Notes under the pieces: generated by a model
What the model was told of the DNA's origin: nothing
Seen by the model: the letters and a program-made list of their open reading frames with translations, nothing else
The model's database searches: none
Part shown: piece by piece, positions 23,444 to 35,097 of the stretch
Position numbering within the stretch: position 1 is the first letter of the stretch
Layout: each line of letters begins with the position of its first letter
Position numbers and translations under genes: made by a program
From: Dermanyssus gallinae
Lineage: Eukaryota; Arthropoda; Arachnida; Mesostigmata; Dermanyssidae
NCBI GenBank assembly: GCA_003439945.1
Contig: QVRM01006001.1
Coordinates: 186,001-250,000, forward strand
Reading direction: 5' to 3'
DNA: 64,000 bases

Positions 23444-23693
23444 CTGGAAGGTGTCGGGGTGCGTCCTCTCCAGCTCGTGGCAGATGAGTCTGAGTTTGGT
23501 GCTGACATCGTTTGTAGGGTAGCCGGAGCACATGTTCGACACGGACTTGAGTCGCTGAAGTCCGAGCTTCTTGTGCATTGGGCCACAAGAGCGTAGTTTG
23601 GCGCGCAGGTATCGACCACACAATGCCTTGGCAAGTTCCGTTACCTCGGCCGTCGTTACGGGAGCAGCTTTCCAACCGATACTCGTCGATAAC
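23444..23693 (-). CDS. Bok: Internal exon of a Bok/Buffy/Debcl-like Bcl-2 family gene
   Basis: Bcl-2 family proteins control mitochondrial apoptosis, and the Bok branch is pro-apoptotic in vertebrates. This 250-bp exon is bounded by a strong acceptor (TTTTCTTTGCAG ending at 23694) and donor (CAG then GTAGGT starting at 23443). Its 83 codons include STSIGWKAAPV, the helix-1 segment LAKALCGRYLRAKL, MHKKLGLQRLKS and the BH3 region LRLICHELERTHPDTF. This order matches the start of the Bok fold, whose human form reads LRLGDELE at BH3. Here Gly-Asp is replaced by Cys-His. The exon starts one base into a codon and ends on a codon boundary. BH1, BH2 and the membrane anchor must be coded downstream and were not found. 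Confidence 0.8.
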
Positions 23694-24287
23694 CTGCAAA
23701 GAAAACCGCAGAGAAGTGAGACGGTCACTACCGGATAGATACAAGCAACAGCAACAATGTGAGATTGTAAAGCGGGACCTGTTTATTAGGCAAGCAAGTA
23801 GTAGATAAACTGAAAAACAAACCAAGGAACACGCACCGTCAGCCAATACAATCAAAATGTATCGAAGCGAACAGTATCTATGAGAACGGTTCTGAAAGTT
23901 CTAGGACCTTGAATTTTACCACCAGGCCGAAGCCAAGGTATTTTTATTTGTTTTGTTTATAAGCGTCATTCATCAGCTGCACGCAGGCCGAATCGCGCTA
24001 ACCTGTGGCGGCGTTTGTTGTCTTAGTTTGATTCAAAGAAGTGAGGAAACGAGGTTCCGCGTTTTTAAAAAAGCCGAAGGCAGTGCCCCGAAACAATGTG
24101 CATACGTGCTACCGTCGATTTCGCGATGGACGTGAATAGATCGATAATTACCCCCGTTTCAAAAGGACTTGCACGTCAAAAACAGAAGAAAATAGTTTCG
24201 ACGAGACGGAGTAGAGGAAATGGCCGGACCCTGGCGTTAAGCGTCTTAGGGTCGACCCTGTCGAGGCAACCTTTCTTAGGATATATA

Positions 24288-25603
24288 CGAGGTGTGTTCA
24301 AAAAGTATCGCGACTTTTGAATTTTTGCGGGTTACGTATATTCGAATTTCGATTTTTTGTGGCGTTATGTTGGTACTCATGTCTCTCACTTATGCCGACA
24401 AGCTCGGCCATTTTGAATGTTCACTTAATTGTTGACAGCTGCTTTGCTTTGTTTTGGATCGTCTTCGATTTTTACCTATTCAAAAAAATGGATCAAAGAA
24501 CCTGTATCAAATTTTTTGTGGAAAACGAAATTAAGTGCGCGGATGCATTCCGAATGTTGACTGTGGCATACGGAGAAGCTACCTTGGGCCGAAGCAACGT
24601 TTATCGGTGATACAAAATGTTCTCAGAAGGCCGAGAAGATGTGAACGACGAAGAGCGTGCCGGACGCCCGAGCACTTCAACAACAGACGAAAAAATTAAT
24701 GAAGTGGAGAAAATGGTATTGGCCAATGGTCGAATCACCGTTAGAGAAGTTGCTGAGGACCTAAACATATCGATTGGCTCGTGCCATTCGATTTTTATCA
24801 ATGATTTGGGCATGAGACGGGTCGCCGCAAAATTCGTACCAAAATTGCTCAATTGCGACCAAAAACAGCATCGCATGAACATTGCTAATGAGATGTTGGA
24901 CTCTGTCCGCGACGACCCAAATTTGCTCCAGAGGGTCATAACTGGTGACGAATCGTGGGTTTGTGGTTATGACGTGGAAACCAAAGCTCAATCATCTCAA
25001 TGGAAGCTGCCGCACAAACCAAGACCGAAAAAAGCGCGCCAAGTTCGGTCGAATGTGAAAGTTTTGCTGACAGTTTTCTTCGATTGCAGGGGCGTGGTGC
25101 ATCATGAGTTCTTGCCACAGGGTAGATCGGTCAATAAGGAATATTACCTGCAAGTTATGCGCAATTTGCGCGAAGCAATCCGCCAGAAACGCCCGGATTT
25201 GTGGAAGAACAAAAATTGGCTTTTGCACCACGATAACGCCCCTGCTCACACATCGTTGCTTGTGCGCGAGTTTTTGGCCAAAAACAACACACTAATGATG
25301 CCGCAGCCACCGTATTCCCCAGATCTGGCCCCCTATGACTTTTTCTTGTTCCCTAAACTGATGAGGCCCATGAAAGGACGACGTTACGCTACGCTTGACG
25401 AGATAAAAACGGCATCGAAGGAGGAGCTGAACAAGATAAAAAAAAATGTTTTTTTGAAGTGCTTCGAAGATTGGAAAAACCGTTGGCACAAGTGTATAAT
25501 ATCTCATGGGGATTACTTTGAAGGGGACAAAATAGATATTCATGAATAAATGAATAATTTTTGAAAAAACACAAAAGTCGCGATACTTTTTGAACACACC
25601 TCG
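24288..25603 (+). mobile_element. mariner element, copy 4
   Basis: 1,316 bp with both inverted ends intact (CGAGGTGTGTTCAAAAAGTA) and TA on each side. A few bases are missing in the 5' leader near 24447, where other copies read TTGCACGTG. It sits in the Bcl-2 gene intron, antisense to the gene. Confidence 0.94.
24488..25549 (+). pseudogene. mariner transposase, copy 4, nonsense at codon 41
   Basis: A frame of exactly 354 codons including the stop. Codon 41, Trp in the other copies, is TGA at 24608-24610, in the DNA-binding region. The rest is open from 24611 to 25549 with catalytic motifs TGDES and HHDNAP; the third reads APYDFF, a Cys-to-Tyr change beside the last catalytic Asp. Other substitutions are YGYD to CGYD and EPRPKK to KPRPKK. 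This is the only copy with full reading-frame length, and one base disables it. Confidence 0.92.
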
Positions 25604-25719
25604 TATATAACATATTGTGATGATTTACTAATCATTTACAATATGTTTGCACACTCGGCAGTGCTCGCCTTAACAAAAATGGTGGTAAAAAGGTGTTACG
25701 TGAGGTTAAGAATCAGCTG

Positions 25720-26260
25720 TTTTTGTCCTTGCTTGATGGCAGCCCCCGCTCTTATGGACTCGGTGCGAGCGGTATATCGTGACGCCGAGCCCCAAGAGCG
25801 TACTCGCAGATTCGGAGTCCCATACACCACTCATAGAGATAGTGATGGATCCGAGTCTGCGAGGTTTTTTTCGGGTCGGGGAGCGCCGCTCTTAAGAACT
25901 CGACGTTATGTGTGGTGATCTTGTCCTGCCGCGCTTTTGCCAGGTTCCTGTTCGGGCCGCAAACCCAGACCTCGGTAGGTGTTGTGATTACGAGGTCGGG
26001 CTTTAGACCCGATGCGCCCGGTCGACGGAATACTCGCTCACGAACCAAATCATGACCCCTCTCGCGGAGAAGACGCGCCACGCGATCACAGACGTCGTCA
26101 TGTCTCTTTATAGTTTGTTTGTGTCTTGTATCGCACATCTGAGCACATGAGCCAACGTCTCAGGCCCGGGCGTCCCCTAGCTATTCTGGCACCCATTGGT
26201 AGTGCGTTGCTCCGAAGCTTTATAAATAACCTTATAAATATATAGCGGGATTCACCATTG
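25720..26260 (-). mobile_element. R2-like retrotransposon fragment (RLE domain)
   Basis: The minus strand encodes LRSNALPMGARIARGRPG followed, one frame over, by PETLAHVLRC, then KQTIKRHDDVCDRVARLL and GLKPDLVITT (about 25985-26010). This is the R2/R4-type order of Cys-finger, R-H and K-PD motif. The downstream acidic residue normally in a VVDV-like strand is missing (VWVCGP), and a frameshift splits the finger, so the endonuclease is dead. It is clearly different from the RLE family at 12.4-16.1 kb. Confidence 0.78.
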
Positions 26261-26745
26261 CATACTGAGGGCAGCCGCGCTACAGAGGCCAGGGTGAGGG
26301 TTCCGGCGGAGAGACCTTCAGCAGACGAGGAGTCAGAGCTTTGCATTGTGGTATCTTTAACCGGTATCACTACATGCCGATGTCTGTCCATCTGTCTACA
26401 ATATGCTTACGTATATATAAATATATATATATATATAATGTCGTCGAGATAAAGTGGAGGAAATGGCTTTCGTACGACTTACAGACTCGGGTTGATGTAA
26501 AAAATCAAATAAAATAAAAAACATAAGATAGCTGATCTGCAATTTAGCTCTGGCAAAAATACGCACCTCAGCTTTCAAAGATTAGAGCAGATTTACGTCG
26601 ATGATATTTCTTTCGTCGCACTTTGCTTTGGTTGTTTCTACTATTTATGTTTATACCATAAACACAATTTTATATTTTTATTTATAAGACGGGGTTTACA
26701 CGTATGTCAGACAGCAAATGCAGCGCAAATTTACGCATGTGCGTG

Positions 26746-26803
<58 letters not shown>
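26261..26803. repeat. AT-rich stretch with (TA)n, no gene
   Basis: (TA)n runs lie at about 26421-26436 and about 26747-26803, the latter abutting the tail of the SINE. No coding signal is seen. Confidence 0.65.
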
Positions 26804-26812
<9 letters not shown>

Positions 26813-27007
26813 TTTTATTTATTTATTTATTTTCTGTAAGGCAATTGCCCGTGTACGGCTTATTCATGGCATGGCTAATTTTAATCCACTCCGGCATTTA
26901 CCTTGTCTAAATTGGAAACCTAGCAAACCAAGTGGCCGGTCTGGGTCTTGAACCCAGTCTTCCCGAATGCAAGGCAAAGGCTTTGCCACTAAGCCATCTT
27001 GCTCGGT
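26804..27007 (-). mobile_element. tRNA-derived SINE
   Basis: Read on the minus strand, a tRNA-like head has an A-box ATGGCTTAGTGGCAAAGCC (about 26980-26998) and a B-box GGGTTCAAGACCC (about 26944-26956), spaced as in a tRNA gene. A unique body of about 100 bp follows, then the tail AAATAAATAAATAAATAAAAA (about 26804-26835). The internal pol III promoter plus simple-repeat tail is diagnostic. It has no protein coding and would depend on a partner LINE's machinery. No second copy was found in the window. Confidence 0.85.
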
Positions 27008-27849
27008 ATATATATATATATATATATACATATATGCGTATAGATTATCAGCCTCAATTCGACCACTGTAGCGTACGGACGGCAGTACGTGCGACAATCC
27101 GAACGCCCTTACGAGCCGTTACGTACAACAGTTTAAAATGCCGCTCCGTACAGTAATTCGAATTTCCGTTACGTTCAACAACCGCTGCGGCGTACAATGA
27201 TGACGAAACACCGCCGCGTGCAGCAACTCGAACGGCGCCACAGCTGCGATAACTCGAGAGAGCGGAAGCGCTCCAGTTGTGGCGATCCGTTGCAAAACGG
27301 CGTCTAATCGGCCGAATAGCAAGTACGTGTACTACTCGCATATTAGCTAACTAAAGGAGGGGAATATTCGCGCGCGGACTCGGGTCCGCGAGTTTTGCGT
27401 CCGACAGGTGAAATGCCTCCCCACCCCCACTAAGCCCCTTAGCCCTGACCTCGCCAATTGAGGGGGGCGCCCGACAAGACCCTCTGCTGCCCAAGAGGAA
27501 CTTGCTAGCATGCTTGATGGAGCATGGAGAGCGCCGTCAAAACTCAGTAAGCGTAAATCACGCGCGCAGAATTGACAGGCAATGCTTCGAACAAAACAAA
27601 GCAAAAAAACAGCCGCCTTTACCTGAAGCAAAGCCTGAAGAAAGCAACACTCCCAGATGAAACAACGGACACTCAGATCGGGACTAGATCTGCTTTTCCT
27701 TAAAGGAAAACTCGCTACACCCTTGAGGCCGCAAAGGAAACTTGCGCGCCCACTAGCCCTAGGCAAGAGGAGTCTCCTCCGCATAACTGTGCAGGCAAGA
27801 GAGACAACTTTTATTAATGTTAGTAGCTGACGTATTAAAAATAGTCAGA
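27008..27849. other. No gene recognised; GC-rich part may be LINE 5' UTR
   Basis: After a short (TA)n run (about 27008-27030), the sequence becomes GC-richer from about 27350 up to the LINE coding start. It may be that element's 5' untranslated region, but I cannot mark its boundary. Confidence 0.35.
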
Positions 27850-30790
27850 GCGCATCAAGGCGCGGACGTCAGGCCTTGAAGAGACGCTGAGAATCGTGCA
27901 ATGGAATTGCGAGGGCACCACTTCGCTAGCCCTTCTCGCCCCGGAGCCCCTGAACGATAATGACGTCTTGGTGCTAACGGAGACCTGGGCAACAGTCCCA
28001 TTTATCCTCTCGCACTTCTACGCGGTTCACTGCCCCGCACAAAGGAACACAGGCCTGGGACGCCCCAGTGGTGTTTCCGTGTTTTACAGTCACAGAGTCG
28101 GCGACCTCACGTCTTGCATGACCGAGAACAACATCATCGCGCTACGCGGGCCGCAACTATGCATAGTAGCAGCCTACGTTAAACCAGACGCTGAGGAGTC
28201 AACCCAAGTTATGGTGGAAAAGCTTGTCAGTGGAATCGAAGCAGTGCATCCTCTCCGTTCCGCCCCACTAGTCGTCGCTGGAGATTTCAACGCCCGCATT
28301 GCCCAGCCCGACTCCGCTCGTGCAATGGCTCTCCGTGATACGCTGGCGGACTACGGATGCTGGATTGCCAACCCGTGCTCGGTACCGACATTTCTGGGTC
28401 ACGCCGGCAGTTCCGCTATCGACGTTTTCGGAACAAACTTAACCAGGGATGAAGTTAAGTTACAGGGCGAGAACAACTCACTCGCGGAAGGCGCGAGCAT
28501 TCGAGCCCACATTCCGATGGCAATTGACATCACGGTGCGAGTCGCTTTGAATCGAACAGCCAGACACGAAGCCTTTTCGCGGAAACTGAATATGGTCAAG
28601 CTTATAGAACGCGCTCACGAGGAGCTCCCAGTGCCTCCCGTAGTGAACACAGACGGGTATGCGCAACAGCTCACCGAGATTCTACAGGCGTGCGCACTAC
28701 CGCCTCCCGACAGAAGGAACAAAAAGCACAGGCCATGGTTTGACCACCACTGCCGTCTCGCCCGGAGGGCGCAAATCAGCTTCAGGCTTCTCGCAGAGGA
28801 GCACCCGGCATTTCGCGCGCTGGCCTCAGTCTTCAGGACGATCTGCCGGAAGACGTACGAAATGCAGCGGAAGAAGTATCATAAGCTCCTGGAAAACCGG
28901 CTGATCGCCGAGGCAGAGAGCCAGCTATACAAATGGCTATCGAACTGTTCCAGGACAGCGGCCTGCCCGATGAGCTTCGATCACTTCTCGGACATGTTAG
29001 CGTCGTCTGACATAATACCTCGCGCGGTTCCACACTTTGCTGCCGTCTGGGATAAGAACACTGAAGGGGGTCGTGGTATTCTTAAGAGGAGTTCACAGTC
29101 CGAGAGCTAATGCAGGGCCTGGATAGCTTACGAAACAAAAAAGCGGCCGGTCCCGACAATGTTTGCAACGAGCACCTAAAGAACGGCTTTGTGTTGGCAC
29201 CGTGCTGGACAGCCCTATTCAACGAATGCTTGCGCGTTGGGATTCTTCCAACTCAATGGAGAGATGCCACCCTACTCGTAATCCCCAAAGGCAAGGGCGA
29301 CCCGACAGCCCCCTCGTCATGGCGAGGCATTGCGAAGAAGAGCGTTTGTTATAAGCTACTCTTTGCCCTCCTAACGAGGAGACTAGACAGCTTTCTTGAA
29401 AGTGTTCATGCCATACCAATGGAACAACATGGGTTTCGAAGAGAGCGATCTACAGAAACAGCGTGTACGATTCTGCTGGCAGATATCAAGTCAGCACTGG
29501 CTAAGCCACGTAACCCGCTGTATGCGGTATTTGTATATTTCAAGGCGGCCTTCGACTCGGCCCCTCGAGAGAAGGCTTTGCGCACACTGGCTGAGGTAAG
29601 GGTCCCAATAAAGGTGCTGAAGCTTCTCGCACAAATTCTCCAGAAGAATAGGAATCACCATCGACGACGGGGTAGCGGAGCTCCAGCCTTTCATACAGAC
29701 AACGGGCCTGGCGCAGGGCGATAACCTAAGCCCACTCCTATTCTCCGTACTCCTAAAAGACCTCCCGAGTCATATAAAGGGACCCAGAAACCTGGTCGAG
29801 GTCATCTTGTACGCGGACGATCTGGTACTTTACGGGCCTAGTAGGTTTCAGGTGCAACAAGCCCGTCTTCACAATGCGGTCACCGGTTTAGGCCTGACAA
29901 TTAACCTTTCCAAAACCGTGGCCATGAAGTTCAGAAGAGGGGGAAGGACAGCAGCCGACGACACGCTACGCCTCAACAGAACGCCACTTAAGTATGTCAA
30001 CAGCTTCCCATCCTTAGGGGTGATTTTCTCTGTCACCGGTACTTGCTTCTCCGCGCACATATCTAAAAGGTGCAGGAAGGCACTGGCGGCGGCATGGGCG
30101 ATCAAATCTCCGAACAGACTATCGCTGAAGACGGCACTCAGACTGTTCGAACTCAAGATAGCTCCGATCGCGACCAATGGGGTGAGAGTCACCTGGGACC
30201 ACCTCACGGCAGAGAACTTCGAACAATTAAACCGCGTCAAGGCCTCCTTCCTTAAACGAGCTCTAGGTCTACATCTGACGGCTCGGAACCGCTACGTATA
30301 TCTCCTCGCGGACACGCCGCTGCTCTCTGAGGACCTGCAACGTCGCTTCAATCTACCCGTGACAAAGGCCTTTCTTGCAAGCCGCAGGGATTGGGAAGAC
30401 AAAGTGGCGGACATTGACGTAGAGTTCCTTAACACGGAGGCAATGAGGAATAGTGGGTGGAAAGGAACACATAGGCTAAACAGACATGTTGTGACCCGAT
30501 TCGCCATTCATGGTTTTCACCACACGCTCTGTGCATGAGCGGGGTTTCCATGACCCTTGCGATAGTTGTAAATGCTCTAGATGTGGGAGTTTCTGTGATA
30601 GATACTGGCTAACTGCCCCCTAGTACAATCGCTGGGAAGCCTGGCAAGCTGACTTGGCTGAAATGTTTTTATTCCTGAAATGACTCTAGTCTTGTGTTGT
30701 TACCCTTGTATAAGTACATGAATTTTTTTGACTAAGAAGTTGACTGCTACCTACAAAGGTGAATAAATGAAATTGATTGGTATTAAAATA
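27850..30790 (+). mobile_element. APE-type LINE with endonuclease and reverse transcriptase, broken
   Basis: The span covers an ORF2-like region plus a 3' UTR ending with AATAAATGAAATTGATTGG near 30765-30785. No gag-like ORF1 is visible upstream, so the 5' part is missing or unrecognised. It is inserted in the Bcl-2 gene intron on the opposite strand. Its endonuclease is the APE type, so it belongs to a lineage different from the RLE elements in the same window. Confidence 0.82.
27893..30640 (+). pseudogene. LINE ORF2: endonuclease/exonuclease/phosphatase plus reverse transcriptase
   Basis: The endonuclease part (27896-29100) has the first strand WNCEG, LTETW, GDFNARI and SAIDVFGTN. The final motif, normally SDHxP, reads RAHIP, so a catalytic Asp is lost. 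The RT part has KKAAGPDN, LVIPKGKG, QHGFRRERSTETA, VYFKAAFDS (motif A, with Tyr where the catalytic Asp belongs), LAQGDNLSPLLFS and ILYADDLVLYG (about 29805-29830). A Cys-rich tail, CDSCKCSRCGSFC, lies at about 30557-30600. Frameshifts occur near 29090, 29700 and 30535. The combination of lost active-site residues and shifts shows a long-dead copy. Confidence 0.85.
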
Positions 30791-31759
30791 GTCAGAAAAC
30801 ACCGGGCTACTCTCACACTAATCCCTAAAGCAGTACGAACTATGAGTCTAATGCGCATAAAGTAGGTTTCATCCTCACTAAAACAAAAGAACAGTCCGTC
30901 GAGATAAATACCGACCTACTTCTTTCAGAGCTCTCCCCGCTCCCACCACCAGAAGAATTCAAGGCTGCAGAGATACAAGGCCTTCTCAAAGAGAATCTAA
31001 CCGAAAAGCCATACGCAGACCTTATGCAAAAGGAATGGCCTACGCACGCTATCTCTGCCACCAGCCTCAGTAGAACGAGTGCATAGGTAACACGGCTCCA
31101 ACAAGAGCTTTATTACCCTTACGGAGGTCCGACAAGGACGACCGACTCTCCCCACAGTTCGCCCGGACTGCAAGATACATTGCCGCAACTCAAAGAAGGG
31201 AAGGCTGTTATTTACTGCAAGATATCCTAAAAATCATATATATATATATATATATATAAAATGTATTTACCATGTTGATACAATTTTAAGCACACACAAG
31301 GCGTGGCTCAAGGAGATTAACAGTATCGCCGGGCTGCTAAATGTCAACCGCGCTCATGCGCGAAATTGGCCGGAGGTCGCGGGTGGTAGCTTAGTAAGCG
31401 GTTAGTTACAAGGGAGAAACATTCTACATATGTGCGTATGCACTATCAGGGGACGCCTCTGCAATGCTCAGTGCCATCACCATTTCCAATGAATGAAGAC
31501 CTCTACATCGTCCGAGACATGACGCAACAGGACTCGACGTTCATCGGGCTACTATTGTTATTGCCGCGAACGTAGAGAATTGTTATGGGAGAACTAACAA
31601 AAACAACTACTGCATGCAAGGTCCGCAGAGGATCCTACCAGCGTGTGGGCACATATAATGAGCGAAATAACTCATTTGCATTGGCTAATGAATAGTTCAT
31701 TAATGTTAATGTATGAGTTTAGCCTAATGAATGGTACTGAATTGTTAGTAATAAAAACT

Positions 31760-31810
<51 letters not shown>

Positions 31811-32195
31811 TGTGCGTAACAATACAGATAAAACCGTTTTCATCAAAGATGTCCCTTGATAAAAAAGACGCGTGGTAACTGGATAAAGCACATATATCAC
31901 TTACGTCTTCTATCACCCTGTTCTGCAATAGCTGCTAAAAACAGTGCTTAAAAAAAATCTGTAAAAAACTAGTTGTATAAAATTTATATATGTATATATA
32001 TTAAGTTATACAATTAAAATTTAACCAAAATCTTATTTAGATTTTGTTTAAGCGATGCTCATTGCGAGTATATATATACATAAATATATTTACGCACTCT
32101 CATATATATACATAAACCCATAAGGAAAATGCATCTGGTACGCACTATACAGAACGGTAGAGATCGACGTGATTATAATTAAGAGTTATTAGGCA
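30791..32195. repeat. Mostly unrecognised; (TA)n at 31237-31258 and 31762-31808
   Basis: A plus-strand stretch at about 30846-31085 is open for about 80 codons (INTDLLLSELSPLPPPEEFK) and could be a scrap of another retroelement; I cannot place it. The rest is microsatellite and AT-rich DNA. Confidence 0.4.
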
Positions 32196-32645
32196 CACAA
32201 GGACTGTTGGGGAGCCCTAAATATCTCAGCACATCTGGCCCCGGTGCATTGAAACTATGCCTACGGCGACACCAAGCCCACACGGGACGGAGGATAGTCT
32301 AGCATTAGAAACAACCTTCTTAAAAAATGCTACAAACAGTAGGAAAATGAAACTGTGAAATGAAATTGCATTGAAGAAATTATTATTATCTCGTACTGTA
32401 CACGCGGTACCCCTAGCGGCTGTGATTTTAGGTAGGCTGTCCGCCTTAAGTTTATAAATGCACGATTGTAAGAGAACAGAGTACTCAATTAAAAACCAAG
32501 TATCACACAAATCACAGTTTTGAGCATTTTTCATATCACTTCTATACAAAACATTCAACGACCTCTCCATTAGCAAAAATGATTTTCTCACCGAGTTTGA
32601 CCATTCCCCGGAGTTTTAGACAAGATTATCCGGACACCCTGTATA
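32196..32645 (-). mobile_element. Possible non-autonomous DNA element with a mariner/Tc1-like end
   Basis: Its right end reads inward on the minus strand as CAGGGTGTCCGGATAATC from about 32641, next to TA, the typical start of many Tc1/mariner inverted repeats. The interior has only a weak 120-codon minus frame. The left boundary block at 32196-32265 is shared with 7850-7915, which supports a dispersed family. A matching inverted end on the left was not found, so the copy may be truncated. Confidence 0.45.
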
Positions 32646-32740
32646 TATATATATATATATATCCCAAAGCCGATTATTTTTCGATACAGAGATCCACTCA
32701 ATTTAGCCATTCATATGTACAATGATGGTGATCAAACTAT

Positions 32741-32800
<60 letters not shown>

Positions 32801-33470
32801 CGTGTAAGTAGTTCACAGTTTCGCTTTCCTTGTAAAGTGAAGCTAAGGAGGAGAGGAACATATTGCAGAATAAAGGAAAGATTGAGGCGTTCTAAACTTT
32901 GGTTTGTCGTACACTGCACAGTGGACGTTTTATACGTAGGTATGAATTGCGGCTCTCTGGCCTCTGTTTAAGACCATTTGCGCGGTAACTGCGGGCTCTG
33001 TTTTTGACACAAAGCATGGTACACTCGGTTGTGTGTGATCATCAATAACCGATGGACAGTCTTCTCTTCTTGCTAATGAAGGAAGGTAATGTTTAAGCGT
33101 TTATCCATTACGAAATTGCGCCAGCTGATAATAGTTTCGTGGCGTCAATCTGATTATACCGTGTATAAGCATGGTTTTCTGTGCACTGTATGCGGTATGT
33201 CTTCTTTCGATATGTATGTAAATAAATTTATATTTGTGTGTATGTATGAATTAAAATTCGTCTTCCTTCTAAGACATAGATCCAATAAATAATTCCAGTA
33301 TCAACCGATCGCCTACAGCAGAGGCGTCAAATTATAGTGAATTCGTGTAGAATTATTCGGTTAGAATTTGGGATTAATTAGTTATTTACGGAATGAAAAA
33401 AAATACACATTCTGCTAAGACTGAAAAAATGTAGAGTCAAGTGGCTACAGAAATACAAAGAACAGATTTT
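32642..33470. repeat. (TA)n microsatellites and unannotated DNA
   Basis: (TA)n runs at about 32642-32661 and the longer 32749-32798. From 32800 to 33470 nothing is recognised. Confidence 0.6.
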
Positions 33471-33540
33471 TAACAATGCGAAGTTAAAGTACATATTGTT
33501 AACAATGCGAAGTTAAAGTACATATTGTTAACAATGCGGA
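33471..33540. repeat. Tandem repeat, about 30-bp unit, 2.3 copies
   Basis: The unit AACAATGCGAAGTTAAAGTA followed by CATATTGTT repeats twice exactly and then starts a third time with AACAATGCGGAG. Identical units suggest recent slippage or duplication. Confidence 0.9.
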
Positions 33541-34395
33541 GTGGAGGATGCAGGCGGTGACACTGGCGCTAGGGTTGCGGGCTCGTTCTAGGCCCGACAT
33601 ATATATACCATTTTCATACGACGTTACCTAAGATTTTGAGATTTGGGTTGACACATCATTATAGAGAGAGAAAGAGAAAACTCGTTTGCACCGGACAATA
33701 AGCTCAAGGGGGCGCCTGAGAAGGGTTGTTGAGATTGTAACAGCTTACACCGGCTTTCATACGGCGATGTGGTGTGCAAAGCCGAACCGCAAAACCATCA
33801 GTCTCTTTACAGCGACTAACCGACACACGTAGCTGAACAGGTAAGCTATATTCCTGTCCGGCTTTCTGTGGTGACTCTCCCGCTGGGACCTTTTTTAGAG
33901 CGTCTCTGGGGCGTACTCGGACAAGCGGCTGCTGCCGCTGCTCTACATACGGAGTCCCTCGCACAGTCACTCGCCAGCATGACATGTCCCGACGATCAGG
34001 ACCCGCAATACAATTCTGCTATACATTTGGGTACTTTTTCGATACCGCCCGGCGGTGACAAGCAAACAGGCAACCGGCACAACGCGCTAAAATGGCCAGA
34101 CGATTTGGCACTAAAGCTTTTGACTTCCGCTCGATGTGCTATCCTGCTCCGGCACCCGGCCGGGACCGGCGGGCTTTTCCACACAGCCGTGGGCTGACGG
34201 CCAGCCGCGTGTCTGCCGTTGAAAAATAGTGATTCCTAATTGAACCCCAACGCACCTGAACAAGCGTGTCGTCATGATGGATTGTTTAAGCGTGACAGGC
34301 GACGTCACGTCTTGCACACCGTCTTTCGTCTTACGAAACATTGCGAACGCAAATCCGTGGACGGTAAATGTTGGCTGAGGGTCAGCCCGAAAAAA
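33541..34395. other. Unannotated; overlapping open frames near 33700-34200
   Basis: A plus frame at 33868-34197 (109 codons) and a minus frame at 33704-33985 overlap in GC-richer DNA. Neither resembles a known family and no splice pair is evident. I do not call a gene. Confidence 0.3.
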
Positions 34396-34475
34396 GTAAC
34401 CTCTTTTTAGGCGATGCCACTTTATCTTCTGAGTAGCCTCTTTTTAGGCGACCCCACTTCATCTTCTGAGTAGCC
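34396..34475. repeat. Tandem repeat, 37-bp unit, two copies
   Basis: Two copies of a unit beginning CCTCTTTTTAGGCGA and ending TTCTGAGTAG, with two mismatches between them. Confidence 0.85.
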
Positions 34476-34605
34476 TCGGCAAGACTGTTGACAACGAGGG
34501 TCATTTTTAGGAGCCTTGCAACGGAGAGGACACGACGAGAGGACGGCAGAACAGCTACTCGGCTCACAAACCTCGTGGTCGTAGTGCGTCTTCTGAGCGC
34601 TCAAG

Positions 34606-35097
34606 GTGCAAGCTGTACGACACACAGGAACAATCATTAACTACGAACGGGGCCGTTTGACAAAGTCTACAGGCAAATACTGTTATCAAGTTAGGCGTGC
34701 CACTATATATTTGGAGAAAGCTGTTCTGAGGCTTGTGTTCTGGAATCGAAATGCTGCCGCTACACGCGAATGTTCGCTGGACGTCATACCTAATGAGGAT
34801 GTTGCTATGACGCTTCTGTTCAGCATTCCTTATAGTGATCGTTTTAGTATTGATTATTACGCAGCTCCCATTGCGAATTTGTGCTGTAAAATGATATATC
34901 GAGACGTATGCACAGACAGCGCAGCCGTAACTGTGAGAAGGCCTATCACTGTATCTGTCACCGAATTACGCCTTGGCTATATCAACAACAACAAAATATT
35001 AGAGGTTAGTCAAAAAGGGCGAAAAGGTACATTTGCTAAGACAAGGCAAACATTTTGCACTGTCAGACGTCATACGTGCGAAATACGGCGGCAGTAA
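34606..35097 (+). CDS. Orphan open frame of 163 codons, unrecognised
   Basis: Open on the plus strand from a possible ATG at 34606 to TAA at 35097. The composition is protein-like without simple repeats. It contains no signal peptide, no clear membrane segment and no motif I know. Flanking DNA shows no transposon ends. It may be chance, or a remnant of a retroelement or host exon. Confidence 0.25.
   Translation: MQAVRHTGTIINYERGRLTKSTGKYCYQVRRATIYLEKAVLRLVFWNRNAAATRECSLDVIPNEDVAMTLLFSIPYSDRFSIDYYAAPIANLCCKMIYRDVCTDSAAVTVRRPITVSVTELRLGYINNNKILEVSQKGRKGTFAKTRQTFCTVRRHTCEIRRQ

Noticed and set aside
29108..29112. A TAATG stop-start overlap in the intronic LINE
   Set aside because: It looks like the TAATG at 13203, but the frame upstream of this ATG continues as FTVREL into the conserved KKAAGPD block. 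It is a frameshift inside one ORF2, not a coupled restart.
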